DNA from: TWA4 sp964613155
GTDB lineage: Bacteria; Bacillota; Clostridia; Lachnospirales; Lachnospiraceae
Length of the DNA stretch: 20,809 bases
NCBI GenBank assembly: GCA_964613155.1
Contig: CAZTHP010000047.1
Coordinates: 1-20,809 of the forward strand
Direction of reading: 5' to 3'
This document shows, piece by piece, positions 12,904 to 19,833 of this stretch. Position numbers and translations under genes: made by a program. Under the pieces are notes generated by a model that had not been told where the DNA came from, did not search any database, and worked only from the letters and a program-made list of their open reading frames with translations. How positions within the stretch are numbered: position 1 is the stretch's first letter; each line of letters opens with the position of its first letter.

Positions 12904-13257
12904 TTAAAGCAGTCGATAATTGGTGATCGTCTGATTTTTTAAAAGTTCCCATAAAGCATCTGCCAGTGTCGAGAGGGTGGAATAGCGACCTTCCAATTCC
13001 TCGCAAAGGTAGAGAGAAGCAAAGGGAAAGTAATGCACCTGAAAAATCTGACCAGATTGGCATTGAATTTCGATAACCGGCTCGTCATCTTCTTCTTGGA
13101 TCGCTTCTTGTAATAAGGTATCCAGTTTTTCCAGAAACGTATGCTTCTGGCAGCTGTTTTTTACGACCCAGACAGGAATCCCGTCTTCAATGATGGTAAT
13201 CCATTCCTGGGTTTTGCCGTTTTTAACAGTAGTGAGTGTAAGGGTATCCTGGTTCAT
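12904..13257 (-). CDS. Unrecognised 117-aa protein coupled to the HPr-like gene
   Basis: The start codon overlaps the stop of the HPr-like gene as ATGA, with AGGAG inside that gene, so the two are translated together. The sequence begins MNQDTLTLTTVKNGKTQEWI and has a mostly beta-strand look (TIIEDGIPVWVVKNS, EIQCQSGQIFQVHYFPFASL) with a helical end (STLADALWELLKN). There is no signal peptide, membrane segment or catalytic motif, and I recognise no family. The coupling suggests a dedicated partner or effector of the HPr-like protein. It is followed by the terminator at 12821-12858. Confidence 0.7.
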   Translation of the reverse strand: MNQDTLTLTTVKNGKTQEWITIIEDGIPVWVVKNSCQKHTFLEKLDTLLQEAIQEEDDEPVIEIQCQSGQIFQVHYFPFASLYLCEELEGRYSTLSTLADALWELLKNQTITNYRLL

Positions 13258-13529
13258 TGTGGCATCTCCTGTTCCAGGCCATGAGCGAATACTTCACACA
13301 GATCGCGCATACAAGCATCTTCATCATGACCGTCGCATTCCAGTTCTACCTCGGTTCCGCATGTGAGTGTGGCAGATAGAATATGCATCATACTTTTTAC
13401 ATTGATATTGTAATGCTTGTAGTAGATTGTTATTTTGCATTCAAACTGTCTGGCGTGATTGGATAAAATCTGGGCAGGATCCACGTTTAAACCGGATGGA
13501 TTGGTGATCGTGATGTGTTTCCGTATCAT
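13254..13529 (-). CDS. HPr-fold protein lacking His15 but keeping Ser46 (Crh-like, 91 aa)
   Basis: HPr carries phosphate at His15 in the sugar phosphotransferase system and is also phosphorylated at Ser46 by HPr kinase in Bacillota. Here the active-site loop GLHARPA is replaced by GLNVDPA: N15 in place of the histidine and D17 in place of the arginine. The regulatory segment NVKSMMHILS keeps serine exactly at position 46. The rest (start MIRKHITITNPSG, end DEDACMRDLCEVFAHGLEQE) fits the HPr fold and length. Bacillus Crh has the same logic (Gln15, Ser46) and acts only in CcpA regulation, so a regulatory rather than phosphotransfer role is likely here. The start has GGAAGGAG upstream. It is divergent from parE. 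Confidence 0.85.
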   Translation of the reverse strand: MIRKHITITNPSGLNVDPAQILSNHARQFECKITIYYKHYNINVKSMMHILSATLTCGTEVELECDGHDEDACMRDLCEVFAHGLEQEMPQ

Positions 13530-13605
13530 GATGAACTCCTTCCGTTGTTTCGTGGCTTTAAAAGTCGATAGACGAATCTGTCAGGGCTTTTATGATAATA
13601 TAGGA

Positions 13606-13637
13606 GGATTGTGCATGCGTACAGCGCGCAGCAATCC
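13606..13637 (+). promoter_or_regulatory. Stem-loop in the parE leader
   Basis: ggattgtgc (13606-13614) pairs with gcagcaatcc (13628-13637) with one bulged base. It overlaps the possible leader ORF at 13615. Confidence 0.5.
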
Positions 13638-13641
13638 GTAA
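13615..13641 (+). CDS. Possible 8-codon leader peptide upstream of parE
   Basis: AGGAGG (13602-13607) lies seven bases before ATG 13615, which opens a short frame MRTARSNP ending at TAA 13639-13641. The frame runs through the stem-loop 13606-13637 and ends at the palindrome 13639-13653, so translation could affect leader folding. A candidate promoter (TAGACG 13569-13574, 16-base spacer, TATGAT 13591-13596) would start transcripts close to the ribosome site and may not include it. Small good-looking ORFs arise by chance, so this is tentative. Confidence 0.25.
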   Translation: MRTARSNP

Positions 13642-13653
13642 CTATCATAGTTA
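13639..13653. promoter_or_regulatory. Perfect 15-bp palindrome
   Basis: taactat-c-atagtta, in the gap between the HPr-like gene and parE. As DNA it could be an operator; as RNA a one-base loop is impossible, so a shorter stem would form. Confidence 0.5.
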
Positions 13654-13691
13654 GGGGCTTTTGGCCTCATCACCATAATATTATAAAATAG

Positions 13692-13709
13692 GTTGTAATA
13701 TTTTACAAC
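13692..13709. promoter_or_regulatory. Operator-like palindrome just upstream of parE
   Basis: GTTGTAA-tatt-TTACAAC is a perfect 7-bp dyad with a 4-base spacer, 24 bases before the parE start and directly after an AT-rich possible -10 (TATAAA 13682-13687). It is not a known operator that I can name. Confidence 0.5.
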
Positions 13710-13732
13710 TGAAAGAAAGGGGAAATTTACCC

Positions 13733-15646
13733 ATGAATCAATATAATGCAGATGCAATTACCGTTTTAGAGGGATTAGAAGCGGTTCGAAAACGACCGGG
13801 AATGTATATTGGCAGTACTGGAAGTCGGGGGTTGAATCATCTGATCTATGAAATTGTAGACAATGCTGTTGATGAACATCTGGCTGGTTTTTGTGATCGG
13901 ATCGAAGTGACTTTGGAACAAGACGGTTCGGTTACAGTAACGGATAATGGACGGGGGATTCCCGTTGATATGCATCAAAAAGGTGTGTCAGCTGAGCGTG
14001 TAATCTTTACAACACTTCATGCTGGCGGTAAATTTGACAATAATACGTATAAGGTTTCCGGTGGACTGCATGGCGTGGGTTCTTCCGTTGTGAATGCGTT
14101 ATCAGAATGGATGGAAGTGACAGTCTGGAAAGATGGATTTATTTACCAGGATCGTTATGCATATGGACAGCCGGATCTGGAATTGCAGGATGGTCTTCTT
14201 CCGACAATTGGAAAGACGCGAAAAACAGGTACTTCCATTCGTTTTTATCCGGATCGGCAGATTTTCGAACAGATTCGTTTTAAAGACGATCAGATTCAGA
14301 ATCGTCTTCATGAGACCGTATATCTGAATCCGGGCTTGACGATTGTTTTTACCGATCGTCGGGAAGGCAAAGATGCAGAGCCGGTTCTTTTTCATGAGCC
14401 GGAAGGTCTGGCACAATATATTAAGGAAATGAATGCGGGAAAAGAAACGAAGACGGATGTTATTTATTTTTCCGGTGAAGAAGATCATATTATGGTGGAA
14501 GGTGCTCTGCAATTTACAGCAGACTTTGAGGAGAATATTTTTGGTTATTGTAACTGTATCAATACTTCCGAAGGTGGTACGCATATTACTGGTTTTAAAT
14601 CGAAGTTTACGATGATCATCAACAGTTATGCGCGGGAATTGGGAATTTTGAAGGAAAAAGATGCCAATTTTACCGGACCGGATACGCGCTGTGGTATGAC
14701 AGCTGTTTTGGCAATCCGTCATCCCGATCCTCTTTTTGAAGGACAGACAAAAACCAAATTGGGCAATTCCGATGCGGCAAAGGTTGTAACGGCCGTAGTC
14801 GGTGAACAGTTACAGCTGTATTTTGATAAAAATTTAGAGACGTTAAAGGCTGTTATTTCCCGTGCGGAAACCTCTGCTCGGATTCGCAAGTCGGAGTTAA
14901 AAGCGCGCAATACGGTATTGGGAAAAAGTAAATATTCCTTTGATTCCAATGGAAAACTGGCAAACTGTGAAGGCAGAGATCCCTCGAAGAATGAGATTTT
15001 TATTGTGGAAGGGGATTCAGCAGGCGGTTCTGCGAAGATGGCAAGGGATCGGAAATACCAGGCAATTTTGCCGATCCGCGGTAAGATTTTAAATGTCGAG
15101 AAAGCTTCGATGGATAAAGTTCTTGCGAATGCTGAGATTAAAACGATGGTGTTGGCATTTGGCTGCGGATTTTCCGAGGGCTATGGAATGGATTTTAATA
15201 TTGAAAAATTAAAATATGACAAGATTATTATCATGACCGATGCCGATGTCGATGGTGCGCATATTAGTACACTGTTATTGACATTCTTTTATCGGTTTAT
15301 GCCGGAACTGATCTACCAGGGACATGTTTATCTGGCAACGCCGCCTCTTTATAAGGCAGTTCCAAAGCGTGGTGCGGAGGAATATTTATACGATGATGCA
15401 GCCTTAGAGAAATATCGAAAGACGCATAAGAATTTTATTTTGCAGCGTTATAAAGGTCTTGGTGAGATGGATGCGTCACAGTTATGGGAGACTACTTTGA
15501 ATCCCGAAACAAGAGTCTTGAAGCAGGTGCAGATTGAAGATGCGCGGATGGCGAATGAAGTGACTCAGATGCTGATGGGAAGCGAAGTTGCGCCCCGACG
15601 GGATTTTATATTTGAGCATGCAGAAGAAGCAGAGCTGGATGTATAG
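13733..15646 (+). CDS. parE: Type IIA DNA topoisomerase subunit B (probable topoisomerase IV ParE; 637 aa)
   Basis: The ATPase subunit of a heterotetramer that passes one DNA duplex through another; topoisomerase IV separates linked daughter chromosomes. The GHKL ATPase domain shows E40 and N44 (YEIVDNAVDEH), TDNGRGIP (70-77) and GGLHGVGSSVVNAL (110-123); QTKTKLGN (338-345) supplies the switch lysine. The TOPRIM domain has EIFIVEGDSAGGSA (421-434, E426) and MTDADVDGAHI (501-511), and the end QRYKGLGEMDASQLWETTLN (571-590) is canonical. AAAGGGG lies upstream of ATG 13733. The subunit A gene follows after 15 bases. GyrB cannot be fully excluded; a second pair near dnaA would settle it. Confidence 0.9.
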   Translation: MNQYNADAITVLEGLEAVRKRPGMYIGSTGSRGLNHLIYEIVDNAVDEHLAGFCDRIEVTLEQDGSVTVTDNGRGIPVDMHQKGVSAERVIFTTLHAGGKFDNNTYKVSGGLHGVGSSVVNALSEWMEVTVWKDGFIYQDRYAYGQPDLELQDGLLPTIGKTRKTGTSIRFYPDRQIFEQIRFKDDQIQNRLHETVYLNPGLTIVFTDRREGKDAEPVLFHEPEGLAQYIKEMNAGKETKTDVIYFSGEEDHIMVEGALQFTADFEENIFGYCNCINTSEGGTHITGFKSKFTMIINSYARELGILKEKDANFTGPDTRCGMTAVLAIRHPDPLFEGQTKTKLGNSDAAKVVTAVVGEQLQLYFDKNLETLKAVISRAETSARIRKSELKARNTVLGKSKYSFDSNGKLANCEGRDPSKNEIFIVEGDSAGGSAKMARDRKYQAILPIRGKILNVEKASMDKVLANAEIKTMVLAFGCGFSEGYGMDFNIEKLKYDKIIIMTDADVDGAHISTLLLTFFYRFMPELIYQGHVYLATPPLYKAVPKRGAEEYLYDDAALEKYRKTHKNFILQRYKGLGEMDASQLWETTLNPETRVLKQVQIEDARMANEVTQMLMGSEVAPRRDFIFEHAEEAELDV

Positions 15647-15661
15647 GAACGGGAGGAAAAA

Positions 15662-17902
15662 ATGGATACAAAAATGCAGCAAACCGATTATTCGGAATGT
15701 ATGAGACAGTCTTATTTAAATTATTCGATGAGCGTAATCACTGCGCGAGCCTTGCCGGATATTCGGGACGGATTAAAACCGGTACAGCGCAGAACGCTTT
15801 ATGCGATGCATGAGCTGGGTTTGAGTTCGGATAAGCCGCATCGAAAGTGTGCTCGTATCGTCGGTGATACGATGGGTAAATATCATCCTCATGGTGATTC
15901 TTCGATTTATGAAGCGTTAGTGGTTATGTCACAGGATTTTAAGAAAAATGAACCGCTGGCGCAGCCGCATGGTAATTTTGGTTCGATTGAAGGCGACGGG
16001 GCAGCTGCGATGCGATACACAGAAGCGCGTCTTCAAAAACTGACCGAAAAGGTGTATCTGGCAGATCTGGAAAAAAATGTTGTAGATTTTACCCCTAATT
16101 TTGATGAAACCGAAAAAGAACCGGTTGTTCTTCCAGTTCGGATTCCTAATATTCTTGTCAATGGAGCAGAAGGAATTGCGGTTGGTATGACGACGAATAT
16201 TCCTTCACACAATTTAGGGGAAGTGTTAGAATGCGCAAAGGCATATATTGACAATCCGAAAATTTCGGTACAGGAACTGCTTCAGATTATGCCGGGACCT
16301 GATTTTTCAACCGGAGGAATCGTAGCCAATCAAGAAGATCTGCTGGAAATCTACGAAAAAGGAACTGGAAAGATCCGTCTTCGCGGTAAAGTCGTGGTAG
16401 AAGAAGGCAAACGCCGAACTGATCGGGACAAGCTGGTCATTACAGAGATTCCGTATACGATGATCGGGGAAGGTATCCGTCGTTTCCTTTCCGATACCGC
16501 ACAATTAGCAGAAAGTAAGAAACTGCCGGAAATCGTTGATATTTCGAATGAATCCTCCAAAGAGGGCATCCGTATTGTATTGGAACTGAAAAAGGGCTCA
16601 GATATCGAGCGTGTGAAAAATATTTTGTTTAAAAAAACGCGGCTGGAGGATACCTTTGGCGTTAATATGATCGCAATCGCAGATGGACGGCCGACTTTAT
16701 TTAGTTTGAAATCCATCTTAAAACATTTTTTGGATTTTCAGATTGAATTAAATCAACGAAAATATACCTGGATGCTGAACGAAGAAAGAAAGAAAAAAGA
16801 GATTCAGGAAGGTTTGATTCGTGCCGTGGACTGCATCGATCTGATCATAGAGATTATTCGAGGAAGTAAGACACAGGCACAGGCAAAAGCTTGTCTGATG
16901 GGAGATGTTTCCAGTGTCACCTTCCGCCATCAGGAATCCGCAGAAGAAGCGAAAAAACTGGACTTTACAGAGCGTCAGGCACAGGCAATCCTGGATCTGC
17001 GCTTATCGCGTTTGATCGGTCTGGAAATTTTAGCATTAAATAAGGCTTATAAAGAAACTTGCACTAAAATTCGCCGTTATGAAAAGATTTTAAGCAGTCG
17101 AAAGGTGATGCTAGCAGCAATCAAAGAAGATTTGAACCGTATTCAGGCAGAATTTGCACATGAAAGAAGAACCACGATCACCTCTTTGGCACAAGCGCAG
17201 GAGATCAAAGAAGAAATCAAGGAAGAAGATGTCTTGTTTTTGATGGATCGTTTTGGTTATGTCAAAACAGTAGAAGCCTCTGTTTATCAGAAGAATCCAG
17301 AAGCTTTGCAGGATTATCGCTATGCATTCTTATGCAAAAATACTGGAAAGATTCAGATTTTTACTTGTGAAGGAAAGATGCACCAGATGAAAGTCTTCGA
17401 TATTCCGTTCCAGAAATTGCGGGAAAAGGGCGTACCAGCGGATAACATCAGCAATTACGATTCTTCGAAAGAAACGATTCTCTTTGTGTGCAGCTGTTCC
17501 ATGCAGCCGGAGGCAGAATTGCTCTTTATCACAGCGAATGGCTTTAGCAAACGAACAGCAGTTTCGGAATTTGTGACCAATTCGAAGACAGTAGCTGCTA
17601 CGAAATTAGGCAGCGAAGATCGTCTCGTTTATGTAAATTATTATAATAATAAGAAACAAATCATTCTTCGTTCCGAAAAAGGCAGCTTTTTACGTTTCGA
17701 TACCGAAGAAATTCATGTTGGAAAGAAAAACACATTAGGTCAAAAAGGAATGGCATTAGCAGAAAATGACCATATTAAAGATGTGTGGCAGATCACACCT
17801 GGGGAAGATACACATATTACGCTGTATGATCGGGAAATCGAATTAAAAAGAATTCGTTCTTCTTCTAAAGGCGGCAGAGGAATTAAATTAAGATTGTTGT
17901 AA
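15662..17902 (+). CDS. parC: Type IIA DNA topoisomerase subunit A (probable topoisomerase IV ParC; 746 aa)
   Basis: The DNA-cleaving subunit that pairs with ParE. Catalytic R118-Y119 lie in GDGAAAMRYTEAR (111-123). The quinolone-determining segment is HPHGDSSIYEAL with S80 and E84, exactly the numbering of E. coli ParC, and it looks like the sensitive wild type. The winged helix, tower and coiled coil follow, with the C-terminal beta-pinwheel from about residue 520. A canonical GyrA box (QRRGGKG) is absent near the pinwheel start; only SKGGRG occurs at the very end (residues 737-742). That and the length below 800 favour ParC. GGGAGG lies before ATG 15662. No terminator separates it from the hrcA promoter. 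Confidence 0.88.
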   Translation: MDTKMQQTDYSECMRQSYLNYSMSVITARALPDIRDGLKPVQRRTLYAMHELGLSSDKPHRKCARIVGDTMGKYHPHGDSSIYEALVVMSQDFKKNEPLAQPHGNFGSIEGDGAAAMRYTEARLQKLTEKVYLADLEKNVVDFTPNFDETEKEPVVLPVRIPNILVNGAEGIAVGMTTNIPSHNLGEVLECAKAYIDNPKISVQELLQIMPGPDFSTGGIVANQEDLLEIYEKGTGKIRLRGKVVVEEGKRRTDRDKLVITEIPYTMIGEGIRRFLSDTAQLAESKKLPEIVDISNESSKEGIRIVLELKKGSDIERVKNILFKKTRLEDTFGVNMIAIADGRPTLFSLKSILKHFLDFQIELNQRKYTWMLNEERKKKEIQEGLIRAVDCIDLIIEIIRGSKTQAQAKACLMGDVSSVTFRHQESAEEAKKLDFTERQAQAILDLRLSRLIGLEILALNKAYKETCTKIRRYEKILSSRKVMLAAIKEDLNRIQAEFAHERRTTITSLAQAQEIKEEIKEEDVLFLMDRFGYVKTVEASVYQKNPEALQDYRYAFLCKNTGKIQIFTCEGKMHQMKVFDIPFQKLREKGVPADNISNYDSSKETILFVCSCSMQPEAELLFITANGFSKRTAVSEFVTNSKTVAATKLGSEDRLVYVNYYNNKKQIILRSEKGSFLRFDTEEIHVGKKNTLGQKGMALAENDHIKDVWQITPGEDTHITLYDREIELKRIRSSSKGGRGIKLRLL

Positions 17903-17910
17903 AAATGTTG

Positions 17911-17939
17911 TTGACAAATAAGGCAAGTGGTGGTATCTT
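17911..17939 (+). promoter_or_regulatory. SigA promoter of the heat-shock operon
   Basis: Consensus TTGACA (17911-17916), 17-base spacer and TATCTT (17934-17939) preceded by TG-n. Transcription would begin near 17946, so CIRCE lies in the first transcribed bases. Confidence 0.92.
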
Positions 17940-17955
17940 AAACATGTAATAAATG

Positions 17956-17982
17956 TTAGCACTCTTTAAAAGTGAGTGCTAA
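17956..17982. promoter_or_regulatory. CIRCE operator
   Basis: TTAGCACTC-N9-GAGTGCTAA, a perfect copy of the consensus HrcA-binding site. It gives heat-inducible derepression of hrcA-grpE-dnaK. Confidence 0.98.
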
Positions 17983-18017
17983 CAATAAAAATGCATACTG
18001 AAGAAAGGGTGGTGAGG

Positions 18018-19076
18018 ATGGAGCTTGACCAAAGAAAACTGAAGATCTTAAATGCGATCATTCAGACCTATCAGGAAACAGGAGAGCCGGTTGGTTCCAG
18101 AACGATTTCCAAGTTTACAGATTTAAAATTGAGTTCGGCAACAATCCGGAATGAAATGGCAGATCTGGAGGAAATGGGATTCATCGTTCAGCCGCATACT
18201 TCAGCAGGCAGAATTCCAACAGATCTCGGTTATCGCTATTATGTAAATCAGCTGATCGCAGAGAAAGATCAGCAGGTTTCCGAGATGAAGGATTTTATTA
18301 TCCAACGTGTAGATCGTTTGGAATTGCTTTTAAAACAGATGGCACGCATCCTGGCCAATAACACCAATTACGCGACGATGATCAGCGGTCCTAGCTATTC
18401 GGATACGAAGCTGAAATTTATTCAGCTTTCTCGAATGGATGCCAATAAGCTGCTGGTAGTCGTAGTAGTAGATGGGAATTTGATAAAAAATTCGATCGTT
18501 CAGGTTACCGAGTCTATCAGTGAGCAGGATCTTTTATCACTGAACCTGCTGCTGAACAGTAAGTTAAATGGTCTTTCACTGAATGAGATTAATCTGGGAA
18601 TCATTCGGGAAATCGAACTTCAGGCAGGTGAGCATGGTAAGATCGTAAAAGAAGTAGTGGATGCCGTAGCAGATGCCTTGCATGCAGATGATGCGGATAT
18701 GCAGATTTATACGAGCGGTGCAACGAACTTCTTTAAGTATCCGGAATTGACAACAAGTTCCACTGCCAGCGAATTAATTCATACATTCGAAGAAAAAACC
18801 GAGTTAAAGGATTTGGTGAAAAAGGCGATTGAAGACTCTGAGGAGATGGAAGATGGCAGCAAAGAAAATCTTCGCGTGTATATTGGAAATGAGATGCCGA
18901 CGCAGACGATGAAGGACTGCAGTGTAGTAACGGCTCGTTATGAATTACCGGACGGTATTAAGGGCACGATAGGAATCATCGGTCCGAAGCGGATGGATTA
19001 TCAAAAAGTCATGGAAACCTTGCGACATTTGAATGCGCAGCTGGACATTATTTTTGAAGAAACGGATACCAAATAA
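18018..19076 (+). CDS. hrcA: Heat-inducible transcription repressor HrcA (352 aa)
   Basis: Represses class I heat-shock genes by binding CIRCE, and depends on GroEL to stay active. The N-terminal winged helix (1-75) includes LNAIIQTYQETGEPVGSRTI, then LSSATIRNEMADLEEMGFI and the family hallmark HTSAGRIPTDLGYRYYVNQL. The remaining dimerisation and GAF-like core ends GTIGIIGPKRMDYQKVMETL as expected. ATG 18018 (MELDQRKLKIL) is preferred over the earlier ATG at 17976, which lies inside CIRCE, because of GAAAGGGTGG upstream and usual family length near 345. First gene of the operon, so it regulates itself. Confidence 0.97.
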   Translation: MELDQRKLKILNAIIQTYQETGEPVGSRTISKFTDLKLSSATIRNEMADLEEMGFIVQPHTSAGRIPTDLGYRYYVNQLIAEKDQQVSEMKDFIIQRVDRLELLLKQMARILANNTNYATMISGPSYSDTKLKFIQLSRMDANKLLVVVVVDGNLIKNSIVQVTESISEQDLLSLNLLLNSKLNGLSLNEINLGIIREIELQAGEHGKIVKEVVDAVADALHADDADMQIYTSGATNFFKYPELTTSSTASELIHTFEEKTELKDLVKKAIEDSEEMEDGSKENLRVYIGNEMPTQTMKDCSVVTARYELPDGIKGTIGIIGPKRMDYQKVMETLRHLNAQLDIIFEETDTK

Positions 19077-19134
19077 AAGCATAGATTACAGGGAACTTCT
19101 TTGAAGGGAACTTTTGGAAAGGAATGAAACGGAG

Positions 19135-19749
19135 ATGGCTGAGACAAACGTAGAAGATATCCTGGATCAGGAAGAAGCTCAGACACAGGAAGCAGAAGGA
19201 ACATCAGATTCTGCGGACACACAGGAGATGACAGAAGAAACTTCACAGGAAGAAGCAGCAGAGGGCAATGATCCGAAAGCAGATAAAAAAGGCTTCTTTA
19301 AGAAGAAAAAAGATAAAAAAGACGAACAGATCGAAGAATTAAACGATCGCCTGAAACGAAACATGGCAGAGTTTGATAATTTTAGAAAACGTACCGAAAA
19401 AGAAAAAGCAGCAATGTTTGAAGTCGGTGCGAAGAGCATTATTGAAAAGATTCTGCCGGTTGTCGATAACTTTGAAAGAGGTTTGGCAACGGTAGCAGAC
19501 GATGAAAAAGAAGCACCCTTTGTACAGGGAATGGATAAAACCTACAAACAATTGATGAAGGTTTTAGAAGATCTGGAAGTGCTTCCGATCGAAGCAGTTG
19601 GAAAAGAATTTGATCCCGTGTTCCACAATGCTGTGATGCATGTGGATGATGAAGCGGAAGGCGATAATATTATCGTAGAAGAATTCCAAAAAGGATATAC
19701 CTACCGCGGCAGCGTTGTAAGATTCAGTATGGTAAAAGTAGCCAACTGA
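19135..19749 (+). CDS. grpE: Nucleotide exchange factor GrpE (204 aa)
   Basis: Releases ADP from DnaK in the cytoplasmic folding cycle. An acidic, probably disordered N-terminal tail (residues 1-45, rich in E, Q and T) and a lysine-rich stretch precede the long dimerising helix (EQIEELNDRLKRNMAEFDNF, then RKRTEKEK). The C-terminal beta domain that contacts DnaK ends FQKGYTYRGSVVRFSMVKVA, the family signature. The start could be ATG 19135 (MAETNVEDIL; AAAGGA upstream at a long spacing) or an in-frame TTG at 19114 with AAGGG five bases before it; I favour 19135. It lies 58 bases after hrcA in the CIRCE operon. Confidence 0.96.
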   Translation: MAETNVEDILDQEEAQTQEAEGTSDSADTQEMTEETSQEEAAEGNDPKADKKGFFKKKKDKKDEQIEELNDRLKRNMAEFDNFRKRTEKEKAAMFEVGAKSIIEKILPVVDNFERGLATVADDEKEAPFVQGMDKTYKQLMKVLEDLEVLPIEAVGKEFDPVFHNAVMHVDDEAEGDNIIVEEFQKGYTYRGSVVRFSMVKVAN

Positions 19750-19833
19750 TCGCAGCCGCAGCAGTTTATATAGAAGATTTAATAAGCTAACAGGTGGCAT
19801 ATTTGCCGTTTTATAAAACAGGAGGAATGAATT

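Noticed and set aside
14102..14722. A 206-codon minus-strand frame inside parE
   Set aside because: It is a codon-structure shadow of parE with no recognisable protein features or ribosome site.
17976..18017. ATG 17976 as start of hrcA
   Set aside because: It falls within the CIRCE operator and adds 14 residues not usual for HrcA.
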